Source: Isoetes taiwanensis
Taxonomy: Eukaryota; Streptophyta; Lycopodiopsida; Isoetales; Isoetaceae
Length of the DNA: 64,000 nucleotides
Assembly: GCA_021234155.1 (NCBI GenBank)
Contig: JAJEKV010000020.1
Coordinates: 19,835,018 to 19,899,017, forward strand
Reading direction: 5' to 3'
The position numbers were made by a program, and so were the translations under genes. Below, one piece after another: positions 9,880 to 23,300 of this stretch (position 1 is the stretch's first letter; each line of letters starts with the position of its first letter). The notes under the pieces were generated by a model that was not told the DNA's origin, did no database searches, and saw nothing but the letters and a program-made list of their open reading frames with translations.

Positions 9880-11616
9880 CGCCAGAAGAACTCCTTTCTC
9901 AGACGGCCTCTCGCTTGGAGCGCCATCAGCGTCGGGAAACTGTTCGCGACATGTATGGATCTGCTTATGACATAGAGGGAGGCCATCTTGATCTAGGGCT
10001 CGATCGGCGCCACCCACCCCTCGTGTCGATCTCGTCCAGTTCCCGCCCCAAAGCGTGCAAACATTGCTCACAATCTCGGTCTCCTCATCACTATCGGGGG
10101 GCCTTCTCGGGCTCAACCTTCTCGGCAGGTACTTTCACACCCCCTGAACATGCCTACATCCATCATTCTTCGGGCCATCGCCTCTTCTTCGCGCAACCAT
10201 CATCTCCCCGGGTGGGCGGCTATCCACATGTCTCGCTGCCTATCCGGGGAATATCCTTTCCCTCGTTTCCCTGCGCTCTTCTGTTTACAACCTTCACGGA
10301 TCTCAAAACCAATGCTCCAACTACTTCGGTTTCTCAAGCATGATCACCCCTTCATCGTGGTCCGCCGTCGGGCACAATGCCACATCCACCTCAACCTCAA
10401 TATCCTCACTATACCGATTCTGTCCAGCCCAAAGACTTTCACATCTACCTTTCGGACTCTGGCCCGACTTATCCCACCTTTGGCAACACGAAAAGGCAAA
10501 CCGTTAGACCAAAGTGCTCGGGCCCACATGGAAGAATTTGAGGCTCTAGCTGTCCTAAATGGTCACGCCGCAACCTCAACTGAAATTCCACATTTTTTTC
10601 CACCACATCGCGTGGTTCTCCTCATCAATGGCTCATGTCCAACAAAAGCCATTGGAAACAAGACTGGTCCGAAATGCGAATCGCTTTTTACGTCTCATTA
10701 CGGGACCCACGGATGATGATCAACTCCATCTCAAGCAACTCAATGAACTTCAACAAGAGCCCACTGAGTTCCGCCTCGGATTTTGCGGATCGACTTCACA
10801 TTCTCGCTAAGTAAGCTCAAGGAGTACCCTACCCGAGCCGATTTTGGTCTGGTTTCTCCAAGGACTTCCTCCCGCTATTCGACTCATGACTGAATACCTG
10901 CGTCCAAAAACTTTGGAGCAGGCTATCGACCTTGTCAATCACTCTGTCAATGTTTCCTCCCGAGGCGTGGCTCTTCAAGAGCTCCCATTCATTCCACCTG
11001 TCATGGTTCCACAAACGGCTGTCCAGCCTCAACACGCTAATCCACGCCATGATCAAACAACGGTGCCATATTTGCAAATACCAAGGCCATTTGGCCAATG
11101 AGTGCAACTCCACCAATGGCCCGCCTCATTGCAAGCGATGCAACATGTGCAATCATGCCACGGAAGAGTGCACTCGCACTCATCCCACACCGTTCCGCAA
11201 CAAAATGGTTTATCAAGTGCAAACCACACCTCAGCAACAATCGCACTATCAGCAGCCACCTCTTCAGGTGCAGCCCACGCAACTCTATCAGCAACAGGAC
11301 CAACCACGGGGATCAAACCAACGTCCTCCTTTTGATCCTTCTAAAGCTCAGTGTTATCACTGTCAAGAATGGGGTCATACCACCACGGCATGTCCTCAAC
11401 TTCCACAAGTTCAGGTACAGCTTCCTGGCACAAATCAGACCACATCGGTCCGCCTCACGGCTTACCAACTCTGGCTCGCTAATGGCAAACAAGGCCGCGA
11501 CCCGGTTCTTAAGAAGCCACCAAGAGCGCCAAAGAATCACGCTTATCAACCAGCTCCACCCAAATCAACCTCACCTGGATCAACAAGCCCAAGAGGAAAT
11601 TTTTCGTGCACTTAAT
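9880..11616 (+). pseudogene. gag of the Ty3 element, broken
   Basis: Fragments in several frames cover the expected capsid-nucleocapsid stretch. A capsid C-terminal-like part lies at about 10840-10980 (WFLQGLPPAIRLMTEYLRP). The nucleocapsid region has three CX2CX4HX4C zinc knuckles between about 11065 and 11400: CHICKYQGHLANEC, CKRCNMCNHATEEC and CYHCQEWGHTTTAC. A Gln/Pro-rich linker separates the second and third. The N-terminal part is too damaged to delimit. Confidence 0.75.
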
Positions 11617-12149
11617 CCTCCAAGACGGTAGTCAAATTGGGTTGGTCTAGTTTCACGCTGCACCAAGGCATCACGTCCCTTGACTATTCTTGAGGAAAGG
11701 ACACGCTAACCTGCCTTTTTGCGGTTGACACCATTCCTCATGAGGACGAAAAAAAGGTTCACTTTGCACCTGACTTGGAAAAGCTCATGCCAAATGTCAT
11801 GCCCAAAGTTCGCCAAAGCATTTTGAATCTCATGCAGCCGCTGAAGGCCGACATTGGCAAATGTTCATGCCACCACTAGAGCTCAACAAAGACAAGATAC
11901 CCCTCAACATCTCAACCTCCACGCCTCGGACATATCCCAATATTGCAGCCGAGGTTGACTTACTCAAAAAGTTCTTTGCTTCCCCGCCACACGCACCCCC
12001 GCACCGGTGGAACCAAGCAGATCCTTTTTTCTCATGTCCCTCTCGAACTCCAAGAGGAGCTCGCCAAGATCAAAATTCCTTTAAGCTTGGCAACCATTTT
12101 AAAACTCGGTCTCGCTCTCAAGGACCGTTACCACTCCCAAGCTGTTTTT

Positions 12150-12560
12150 TAGTTGGGGCTGGCTTACCTCTACACCCCAGTCCATGCCACGGTGGGAAAT
12201 CAGCAAGTCAACCATGTTCAAATCGATGGAGGTAGCGCTAATCAATCTCATCACCGGATAAACTCCGCAAACAAATGGGCATCACACAACTCTTTTCGTG
12301 CCCCTTATGACATCAAATTGGCTAATGGCCATATCACGAGACCTCAAGGCGTCACACCTATTCTTCATATCAACATTGGTGATCTCCGTTTTCCCATGGA
12401 ATTTGGCGTTTGGAAAGTCGGGCGAAGATCCGGTGACTATGAAATCTTTGGTAGGCGGACCTTTTCTCCGCCGGGCAAAGAGTATCCATTCTTGGGCCAC
12501 GGACCGGTTAGTCATCACCGATGGTCATCTCAATGCCACTATGGACTTGCAAAAAAGCGG
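12150..12560 (+). pseudogene. Aspartic protease segment of the Ty3 element
   Basis: The segment reads as a retropepsin-like domain, with the sequence around VQIDGGSANQ in the place of the usual D-S/T-G active site. Further downstream come ILHINIGDLRFPMEFGVW and a damaged second half. The upstream 11620-12150 region holds gag-pol linker remnants in mixed frames. Confidence 0.55.
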
Positions 12561-13149
12561 GATCATTTACGGTGACAATGCGGAACCTTCTCTCTCGGAA
12601 CCGCATTCTGAAGAAGCTCATAATATTTATCAAGTTCGGGCTCCACCGCGAGGATGCCTCTCGTCATCCTACCCCGAATATGCTGATCCTTGGGGAGAAA
12701 TGACTCTTGATCAGGACCAGGCTGTGGCTGCCTTGCTTGACCCCTACCTGGCTCCTTGCAATCGAATCCAACGTGTTGATCACTTTTCGACATCTTGAAC
12801 CTCCTCCGCCACTCCTGTTGATGTACACGCCGTCATGAAGCAATCAACGCTAGATGACACCGAGCAACCTCTCTTTTCACCATAGCGTGCCACGCATCCG
12901 GTTATGCTCCAACCTCCTGCGCACATTGTCCGGGATAATCGGGTAATACCCCATATTCGGACTCGAAGTTGAGATTGTGGGGCGTTGGCAACAATCAACT
13001 CCGTCCGCATTGCCGCAAATCTTAGGCTCCTTATCGTAGCAGAGCCGTCCATTTTGTTCAAAAAATTCAAACACATTTTCGCTGGAATTACAAAGATCTT
13101 GGGGCATCAACAAAAGCTTAGGGGAACTCACCATTCCTACCAAATCGAT

Positions 13150-14508
13150 GCACCGACCGAAGTGTAGCAACGACAATCTGTGCTCAACCCTAATTACAGT
13201 GATCGTCAAGGCGGAAATTGACAAACTCCTTGCTGCGGGTTTGATCTATGAGGTCAAACATTACGAATGGGTGAGCCCCATCGTCATTGCCCTTAAGCAC
13301 AATGGTAAGATCCGCGCCTGTGTGGACTATCGGAAACTCAATCGGGCCACGGAGCATGATCATTTTCCACTTCCCGCTGACCAAGTTTCGGAAGAAGTGG
13401 CTGGCCATGAGATGTACTCCTTTATGGATGGTTTTTCTGGCTACAATCAGATCTCCATCAAAGAATCTGATCAACTCAAGACCACTTTCACCACCCCGTG
13501 GGGCACTTTTGCCTACAAGGTGGTTCCTTTTGGATTATCCAACTCTCCTTCCACGTTTCAACGCATCATGCTCTCAGTTTTTCATGATTTCATGAAGGAA
13601 AATCCCTTCTTGCAAATTTTTCAAGATGACTTCTCTGCCTACAGTTCCATGGCTGACCATTTGGATAAATTGGAACTCGTCTTCCAGAAATGTGATGAGT
13701 CCGGCATTAGTCTCAATCCTGAGAAATGCACCTTTTGCGTCACTTCTGGTGTTCTGTTAGGCCATGTTGTCAGCAAAGCAGGAATCACCACTGATCCTGC
13801 CAAAATCAGTTGTGTGCTCAAGGCTCAAGCACCAGCCAATATCAAGGAGACACGCTCCTTCCTGGGAAAAGTCAATTATTACTCCACCTTCATACCTGGA
13901 CTGGCAGCCATTGCAGATCCCATTCATAAACTCACGGGTGACGAATCCACCTGGGCTTGGAATTCCCAGGCGGAAGCTGCTTTCCAACAGCTGAAGCTTT
14001 TGCTTACTCAGGCACCGGTTCTTGTTCCTCCTCAATGGGACAAGCCCTTTCATGTTCATGTCGATGTCTCGGCGTTTGCTATTGGAGCCGTTCTTTCTCA
14101 AGAATATGATCGACACCGACAAACCAAATCGCTCGCCCGGTAGAAAACTCAATTACCGGCTGAGCGCAACTATGCCGCGGGCGTGAAGCTTTGGGTCTCA
14201 TTTTACGTGTCCAACGCTTCCGTCATTACCTTTTGGGCAGTCAAATCAAGTTCTTTGTGGACCACCAAGCACTCCTCTATTTGATCAACAAGTCCACGCC
14301 CACGGGCCGCATTGCTCGTTGGGTCCTTCTTCTCCAAGAATTTGCTCCTTTTGAAATCGTTCATAAGGCGGGCAAATCTCATGTTGTTCCGGATTATCTT
14401 TCACGCATCCACACGGATGATCCCGCAACAGGGGTCTCAGACGCCTTCCCTGATGCTCAACTCTTTTTAGTCACGGCAACACCACATTGGTTCCATGATT
14501 TTCATTGA
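13150..14508 (+). pseudogene. Reverse transcriptase and RNase H of the Ty3 element, inactive
   Basis: The main open part (to 14143) shows the ordered RT motifs. These are IRACVDYRKLNRAT, MDGFSGYNQI, FKVVPFGL-like FAYKVVPFGLSNSPSTFQ, and FQDD at about 13618-13630 where active elements have YxDD. The tether and RNase H follow (HVDVSAFAIGAVLSQ; after a frameshift near 14143, FFVDHQALLYLINK and HKAGKSHVVPDYLSRIH). The Tyr-to-Phe change and the frameshift indicate loss of function. Confidence 0.88.
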
Positions 14509-14589
14509 TTACCTCCTCACGGGTGCTCTTCCACCGTAAGGCGAGGCGCTCTCTCGCCTTGGCGACAATCCCGTCGCCATCAATTTCTC

Positions 14590-15821
14590 CGAGAGGTCCG
14601 TGACTACACCATGGTTGCCGGACATCTCTACAAAAAGGGTAAGGACACCATCCTTCGACGCTGTGTTCTACCTCATGAAGTTCCAGATATTGTTCGAGAA
14701 GCTCATCAAGGGCTCGGTGGTGGTCATTTTCATGGTGACACCACGGCACGCAAAATCCTTCTCGCCGGGTATTATTGGCCCACGCTCTTCAAAGATGCTC
14801 GCGCCACGCCAAGACGCGTGTGACGCTTGCCGCCGGTGGGACGCCCCCCGTGGCGGCTCTTCCCTTGACGCCGGCCGCCACGCCACTTCCCTTCAAACAA
14901 ATGGGGAATGGACTTTGTGGGACCTATAGATCCTCCTGCGAGGCACACTCGTGCCCGATACATTCTGGTTCTCACTGACTACGCCACCAAATGGGCGGAA
15001 ACTTGTGCCCTTCCGGACAACAACTTTGCCAAAGCCGGCTTCGAGTCCTCTATCAACAAATTATCACGCGATTCGCCGCTGCCCCACCTGAGCTGGTCAT
15101 TGACCGTGGTGTTCATTTCATCAATCATACTATCAAGGAGCCGACGGATTATCTCCCGATACATCATCACAAGAGCACACCTTACTATCCTCAAGGCAAT
15201 GGGTTGGCGAAAGCACCAACAAAACTCACGGTCACCCTTCTCAAGAAAATTTGTGACGCTTCCCGCACAGATTGGCAGACAAAACTTCCTACTGTTCTTT
15301 GGGCCTACAATACTTGTTTCAAGATCGCTACAGGTCACACTCCTTTTAAATTGGTTTATGGTCAGGAAGCTCTCATGCCATTTGAATACATTCTTCCAAC
15401 ACTTCGTTTTCAACTGGCTACTGCTCATAATCCACCAGCTGCTCTCAAAGAACGGGTCTATCAATTAGAACAGTTGGATGAACTTCGAAGGGATGCTTAT
15501 ATTCGTGTTCTTCATGGACAACAGTTGCAAAAATCTTTACATGACAAACGTTTGAAGACAAAAACATTCAAAGAAGGAGATTTGGTTCTTCTTTATGATT
15601 CCAGGTACAAAAATTTTCCGGGTAAACTCAAGTTTCGTTGGCTTGGCCCTTATCAAATTGTTCAAGTGGTTAGACCAAGCGTTTTCCAACTAGCTGAGTT
15701 AGATGGCACTCCATTACCTACATTGGTTAATGGTTTTCGTCTCAAAGCATTTCATCACACAGAAAGTGAACATCAACACATGAAGACAGTTCAAGAAGCA
15801 CACACCACAGAAAGTGACTAG
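14590..15821 (+). pseudogene. Integrase of the Ty3 element, inactive
   Basis: The zinc-binding part is visible at about 14655-14800 (HEVPDIVREAHQG and GHFHGDTTARKI). A GC-rich damaged stretch follows. The catalytic core shows MDFVGPID and VIDRGVHF for the two Asp residues. The third acidic residue is lost in the GNGLAKA segment. The C-terminal part (GDLVLLYDSRY and GKLKFRWLGPYQI) is well kept and runs to 15821. Frames shift near 15040 and 15080. Confidence 0.85.
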
Positions 15822-18800
15822 AAAGGCGGTAGATTATATTATAGTGGAGATTTTTTTACAAAATGTGGGCGACCCGGCTATTTTCGCTATGGGCTTTGCC
15901 CTATATACAAAAATGGGCTCGAGAGCCCTATCTACTAAGTCCTAAGAGGAAAAACCCTCTACTCGGGGTTGGGGCGGAGGTAATCTGGAGGAGATGGTAG
16001 AGGTTACGCTCCGGATCGGTGAAGGTGCGAGAACCACCTCCATCCCGTTGGTCTTGGTCGGGATGTTCGACCATCCCGCACACACCGGCCCGTCCATGCG
16101 GATGCCGCGGTTGTGGCGGCGCCGAGAGATCGAACAATTCATCTTACAAGTGATCCACTCGGCGGTTAGTGGGCATTGTGCAATCTTCGTTCAAGCCGGT
16201 GGCTGACCATCTTGGCGCCATAGGATGCCTTAGTTTTCTCGGTTCGTCTTATATAGCCAAGCGAGGAACTCCTTGTCGGCGTGGACCAATCACACAAATC
16301 GCCAACGTGTTTGCAATGCAAAAATTTGTTTCTAAAATGAGAATCTGTTCTCCGCCGCATATCTAGCCATGGTACCTTCCGACACATTCCTTTTAATAAT
16401 ATCCCACTTCGAGTTGCCAGCATTGAATGCCATTCCTTCTTTCCACGCCCGTCGAACATTAATGGGTGTCCTTTGCCATCGTCCCCATCCGATCTTTCTT
16501 TCACGTCTCATCCTCACCGTTCATTGCTTCTCCCTTTACGTTTTTGGGACTTAGCCAAATTTTGCCTCTCAATACCCTTCTTCGCATCTTTTGATTTTGG
16601 CACCATCAAGCGGTTCCGGTTTGCACTCTTCATACCTCTTCGCCTCCGGTTATAAGCCCTAAAACAAACCTTTTCGTTCCTCTGCGCCGTCCTCCCGTGC
16701 TTTCGACTTTCGCGTCTTCCGCCTTTGGCATCCTCTTCGTTCAGCACATCATTCCCATGGCTGCCCCAAGATTTTCTACACTTCAAGCTCTTTGCTCCCA
16801 AGGATCCGGCCCTTTTTGCATCTGTATCCTTCTTGGCGCCCACTTTCCGTGAAGCACTTATTGGCCCAAATAAAGAAGTCATTTGAACGACACCGGCTTT
16901 TACGAATTCTCTCAAATGGAACTTCCGGCTCCAAATCCCCGATTCGCGGCCAGTTCATCGCCAATATCGTTAACGACCCAAAAGGTTACACCAGCGTGGT
17001 CGATGGCACCACTATTTCGTTGACTCAACATTTGATTTACGAGGTATTTCATATTCCCTTGCACACCCCTTGTGTATCATGGTCTGCTATACAGGATATC
17101 GATGTCACAGAGTTTGGTGCACATGCTTATCATGCCAATGTCCATCGTCTGACCAATATCGACAAGCCTCACGAAACCTTTGCCAAATTTCTGTGGCGAA
17201 AATTCCTTGGGTATTCTATCAAGAACACCCATATCAATAAGCCTTTCTATAACCTGGTCCTCATTTGCTACACATTCCAAACACCACATAGATTGGCCCC
17301 AAATGATGTTCTATCGTCTTCTCCAAGAAATGGACCGCCTTCGGGGTACCACTTCCATTTCTGAAGTTTCTGTGGGAGGCCACTTTCAAGCCCTCATCCG
17401 TCACTACTTCCCTCCCACACCACCAAATTCTCATAATTCCACTCAGCGCTCCCTTCCCATCACTCACCGGGGTTGGCACTTCACGCCCGTCTTCCATTGG
17501 TCATGTCCACGATCACACCCATGTCCTTTGTCTCCTCCTCCGCTACACCCTCCACTTCACACCATTTTTCCCAAACATCCCAAACCGGGCAACAAAGAAG
17601 CTCCACCACCACAACACCCTCGTCGGTTGTTGTATCGATGATCGGCCAGGAGGCTCAAGCTGCTGCTCTCAAGTTACAAGAATCCCAAGAAGCTCTTATG
17701 AGCGGGGTTCAATGGGCACTAGAAGCCTCTGATGCGGTCCACCAGGACCTTCAAACTGCAAGCGCCCAAGTTGCGGCTTTGGAGGCCAAACTTCAAGACA
17801 AGCATGAAGCTCTCTTACGGGCTCATGCGGATCTCAAAAGTACACAAGCTCAAGTGACCAACTCATGAGATCAGCGGGCTCGGCTCGGTCGAGAAATTGA
17901 GACTTTATTGGAGCACAACAAGTCCAAAGCCGCTCTCACGAAAGTACCAAAGGCGCGGATATTGCTAAACTCAATGCATTGTACTCTCGTGGTGAGAATT
18001 TCAGCACTCAAGTTCAAAATCTTACAGCCGGGGCGGCTCAAATCGCCTCCTTGGATGGCTCGGCTTTCTCTGTAGATTTTCGGCTCACCTCTCTTCAAGA
18101 TCGAAACTACGAGGAGGTCGCGAAGCGAAGATCTTGGATGGCGGAGATTGCGATTGCTTCGTCTCAATACACACGGAAATCTTCCTCGGGTCCATCCTTC
18201 TCGAAGCGGGTCCGTGACGATCCGCTTCTTTGCTTCGAAAGGGACAATCGGATCCGTGATCTCGAACAACATTCTGCGGCAAGCTATTCAATCTGGCGAT
18301 GAGGCTCAAGCAAAACTTGGCGCCCATGCGCAATTCTTCTGAATGCTGTTGACTTCCCGGTTCCCTCCTCGCTATCATGATTATGTGGTTGCTCGACGCC
18401 ACCTCTTTCTTCGAAGTGGCATGCGGCCGATGGCCCCGTGGATATCCCAATCGAAAGCGGTCGATTTTTTCTTGGTTGGCGAACTCTCCATTGAAGACAA
18501 AGGGTTGTCTTTGTGCCCTTGTCGTCTTTGATCTCATACATCGTGGCCGATCCGGCCTTTATCACATTGAGTGGTTCAGCCCATGGCTTACATATTTCAT
18601 GATTTCTATCCGGGTGATACACGGGAACACTTTGGAAATGGGCCACGCCGACTTTTCGTGGTGACTTGTGCAATGGGTGCTTCGGGACAACAATCCATAT
18701 CTTGCGGATTCTCGGACCCAAACTCTTCATCGAGTACATGCCCGAGCTTGCCAATCATTTATCTCTCGGCAAGCGGAAGCTACCAAGCAACAAATCAAGA

Positions 18801-19721
18801 AGTATCTAGGACATCCCGAGGATCTTCCCTATGCACAAATCTATATGCAAACACCTCATTTGGTTACAATCGATTACAAGCTACGTTGGATAGCAAGGCG
18901 GTCCCCGCGGAATGGGATAGCCCTCCTGTCAACTCTCGACTCTACGCTTCTCTTTGGGATCGTTGGTGTCAGGCACTTGATCCAGATCTTGTCAGTCAAT
19001 TCAGGGAGACCGCTCAGGAACCCCGCCCACGGGCATGGTTCCTTCTCCCTATGCTTCCCTGGGCGTACCTCCACGCCCCAGGTTCCTGACTTCTGATTGG
19101 CGCCTTCCTTTTTGGACCAAGGTCATGGATGGTCATGCAGGCTGGACACCACCTCAGATCTCGACGGATCTCCGGTGGGATCCACGTTTTGTTCGCCGCT
19201 CACATTGGGAAGAAGGTGCCACTCTGGACAACACCACCAATTGGATCTACATTGCTAATGAGCGTGGTTGGCAACGGCCCGCGGATGCGCTTCATGGTCT
19301 CAACACCTTCTTGCAAAATGCCTCCACCTCACGATCCTTACGTCCATCTTCAAAGGATTTTCTTGCTGCCCTCAAATGCATTTTCTTTGAGCTCCTTAAA
19401 TCGGCGTCCCATTTTTTTTTGCAATCCAAATGCCAGTGTCGGTGCCTTTGGCCTTGAGACTGTCTCCTCATGGAATGTCGATTACATTTCTTGAGGCATG
19501 CAGCTGCCACGGAAGACATGGTGCGCTCTCGCTTTCTTATTGATGCTGATCACGCCCTTGGACAAAACACACCTCAAGCTCTTCAATCACGCCAAGATCT
19601 CATCGGCCGATTACCATAATGGTGCCCGTCCTCACTCCCGTGAGGATCACTTTCGAACAGATGGCTTCCGCCCTCAAACGCTTCCTCCTTTTCTTCACTC
19701 GAGTGTCGTTTGGTGGGGGAG
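15822..19721 (+). pseudogene. Extra 3' region of the Ty3 element with degenerate additional ORF(s)
   Basis: About 3.9 kb separates integrase from the right LTR, where plant elements sometimes carry env-position or other additional ORFs. Plus-strand fragments include 16792-17364 (SKSPIRGQFIANIVND, then TISLTQHLIYEVFHIPLH) and an Ala/Gln-rich coiled-coil-like segment at 17641-17868. Later fragments are rich in Trp and Arg (LWDRWCQALDPDLV; LRWDPRFVRRSHW). No transmembrane or env signature is apparent and no family is recognised. The fragments could come from one long reading frame; its start near 16757 is a guess. Confidence 0.5.
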
Positions 19722-20305
19722 TGTTAGTCTGTGCCTCACAGTGCAGGACTATTCATGCATCTGACAGACCGAGGTCAAGCTCAAGGATCCTCGGTCAACC
19801 ACGAATTGAGACATCCAAGGCTCCCGAGAAGACCAAGCGCAGACCACGCGGTCAAAGCCTTTGGTGTCAACAAGAGGCGCCCGCTCGGACAAGTGACGGC
19901 CCGTCACCGCCGCGTCGGCGTCGGCGTGATTCTAGGCACTTCAAGAGGCACCGCCAACATTCGCAAGAATCAGGCCTCCTTCCGTGAGTCAAGACCGAGA
20001 TCGGTCCGAGTGTCTATATTGGGCCCAAGGCCATTGTACTATATATATGAGTAGAGTTAGCACATAAGTTTTTAGAGGAGTTTTGAGTCTTGTCTCCTTC
20101 AGTTTTCTCTCTATTGCGAGAGCTCATGTATTTTCATCATTGATATCAAGGAAGCTTATCATCTTTCTCTCATTTGTTCTGTTTTCTTCTTTTTCTTCTC
20201 TTTCAGCAAATCCCGCGTGACATAGTCCCCCGGACTCTCCTGGTAGATCCACGGGTCCTCACAGAGGGCTGTCTTCCAGGAGTTCCCGAACCCAGACCCC
20301 AAACA
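19722..20305 (+). repeat. Right (3') LTR of the Ty3 element
   Basis: The 584-bp partner of the left LTR begins TGTTAGTCT and ends CCCCAAACA. It is preceded by the polypurine tract at 19712-19721 and followed by the target duplication CCTCC. Confidence 0.93.
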
Positions 20306-23300
20306 CCTCCTACTACATTCTACTCACGATGGACCTTTGCATGAGCTGTAAAAATTATATTTCCGAACAACACTGAATCATTTGCAGAATTTGTGCAAAA
20401 AAATGCCAACTTTTACTCAGTTGGTAGTAGTTTCTACACTATATGGCTAACCATGAACCTATTTCATGCTAAACGAGAATTCCAAATTTCTCTAATTAAT
20501 TAATTCATGCTTTTCACCTATTATTTTCAGAAAGAATAACAAATATTTGAATGTATATTCTAACAGTATCAGCTTATATCATCCAAATCATATGTTGGAT
20601 CATGCAAAACAAGCTGTTACATCTGCCCTGTATTCAAAGCTAAAAACAGTGACACGTCTGCTACAAAACTCAAGGACATGCAACACTCAAACTATGAATT
20701 TAATTAGACAAGTGTACAGCATATCCCTTCACCATACTTCCACTTTACATAAGTGTACAGACCAATTGTACAACTTTAAAAGGTCTTATTTTCAGCATAA
20801 TCACAGCTGCTTACCTCAACAGTTTAAACAAGCATAAATATAGCACAGCATTAAGCTATATCAGCTCCCTAAGGCATAGAATACCGTACTTATGTGCAAA
20901 CAAGATATTTAGAAGACATGACCAGCCACAAAATCCTTATATGACAATAGAGCAACTTCAAAACTCGAAGTTAACCACTAAATAATTAAAAGACTCGTAA
21001 GCATTATTAGCAACAGCTCTAGACCAGGATAAGAAGATGTAAATAAGAGCTTTGGTACACCGTACTTTAACCCTATTGTATAACCCAACAATCTTGTTGC
21101 AATACATGCATAGTATCAGCACGCATGGGCTCATAAAATCCCATACAATATGTACTCAGGGTCTGCACTTTTAGTTAGAATATACAGATGGACAGGTGCT
21201 TATAACCAGCACATAGGGTGGGGCATTTAAGAAACCAACTACTATGCATTTAATCCAATATCCATCTAACCCAACTGCCATATTTAATTTATGATGCATA
21301 AATTACACCTTATTCATCATTTGAGCTCCATGTCTTTATTTGCCTGTGGATTAAGCACATTCTTCACCGAAAATAGCAAATTAACTGACCTGATTAGGAG
21401 ATCCACAAACTTGGGCATTTTGCATTGCTTCACATCATATGGTCTTTTGCTGAAGCAGCCCATTTCGATTTTGTATGGAAAGAGCACTTTGCGCCATGCT
21501 CTCCATGCCATTGGTATGTTGCATGTTGCATGTTGCAAATGCCTTTGGACATATCTAACTCCTTTGAATAGACATGCCATCAAGCCACAGACTACAAGAG
21601 CGTCACGATCACCTTGCAGCTCAATTTTTATCCCTAAAATATGACAATGCCCAACAGAGCTTCAACATATCATCTGCTGCATGAATGGCTCTGCTTCATC
21701 TGTTTCCTACAGCATTGGATTAAATGAAAATGTGGCCATCACAGACCAGGTCATAATCTTCACTGCCAGTTACAGGCCATACAAGAACCTCCACTCACAA
21801 AAGAGGATTGGCGCCATAGTCGATCCTCCCGAAACCTAGAAATAACAGAGATATAAAAGATCTTGGAGTTTGGCACTTTGGCCATAATATTGTCCATGAA
21901 ATTCCATTATATAACCATTAAAGAACTTTTACCAACATAACCATTAAAAGACCTTAATTAGAGCCACGTTTTCTATTCCCAAGGCCACCAAATCCGAAAT
22001 GCCAAATTAAAGAAGGTACTACACCTTATCGGTTTGATGCCATACGTGACAAATGCTACCATATATTTATGTAAGCTATTTTAAGGCCTAGAAGCCCAAC
22101 TAGGCATTAAATAATAGTGGCAACTTTGGTTTCCAATGCCATTAAATCGTGCATAGGAGATATACCCTAAGAAAACTCTAGAATTGCATTTACATGCATT
22201 CCTTTATAAAAAAACAATCATTGGGAACTTTCCCATCAAACAAAATACATCTACTTGTATTTTGACACAATACATAAACCAAGCAAATTAAAATCTAATA
22301 TTCATAGAAGTTGAAAATTTTGCAACTTCCCAAACTTAGCATATAATTGAAATTCAATTCAATTATTTTAGTTCTTTTTCTTTTCTTTTTCTTTTTCTTG
22401 ATGATGTTCTCACAAAGACTATGTACAATTAAAGTTCAAAAACAATTAAATGACTTCGTTCAGAGTGAGCACATATTTCCCAATACCTACCCTGGGTTTT
22501 TAAGCCAGGCCACATCAGGTACTCCTACTCCCATGTATAAGTGATTTCAAATGTAATCAACCTACTCAGGTTAGCAATTTAATCATATATTCATATCAGT
22601 GTTCATATGTTCATTTTTTGGATGTTTTAGACATAATAGCTTCAGCATTTACTTTTCCAATAGAACTTTTCATTTTTTTCACATCAAGATTCATGTATTA
22701 GTTTTGAAGATAAATTCACTCATAGTTCCAATATATCAACATTCATATTCATTTACTGTTCAACATGTCAACTTAAGTAATTTCCGTCTTCCATTCTCAA
22801 ATACTATCTTAAAATTTCATACACAATAAATTCAACATAATAACTCTCTTTTCAACTGTGTTTTCAAGCAAATTTTCAATCCCTTTATCCAAGCAATATC
22901 TTATATTCGTTAGAAACTTTATATCCATAAGTTATCACTTATATGCAGGTCATTATGCCCTTGTATAGCACCCAAAGGAAAGGATTCAATATTTTTCCTT
23001 TCTTAAGATGCCCATGATTCTTAGCCACTGCAACACAGTCTATCAATGGTCCAGTGTTGCAATAAAAAAGGGAGATCTCACCCATTTTTTGTCCATGTCT
23101 TGATGATATCCACATTCCTCTAGTGGTCCATAGCCACATTCTTCACGTGGTCCACCAATTGTAACAAATCCAACTGAAAACAAGTCCAGGAGAGAATGTT
23201 TTGGTTACCTGCACCCAAGCAATGACAAAGTTAGCACAAACTGGTAACTAGCCAAGGGACGTCAGGTAAGCTATAAAACATTCTGGCTCATGGCCCTTCA

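Larger units (their letters stand above)
9226..20305 (+). mobile_element. Ty3/gypsy LTR retrotransposon, complete but decayed
   Basis: The ends are defined by two LTRs beginning TGTTAG and ending CAAACA, flanked by the same 5 bp, CCTCC, at 9221-9225 and 20306-20310. A purine-rich tract GGTGGGGGAG abuts the right LTR. The order gag, protease, reverse transcriptase, RNase H, integrase is that of Ty3/gypsy elements. Every coding segment has stops or frameshifts, so it is inactive. About 3.9 kb of additional sequence lies between integrase and the right LTR. No clear primer-binding site was found just after the left LTR. Confidence 0.95.
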
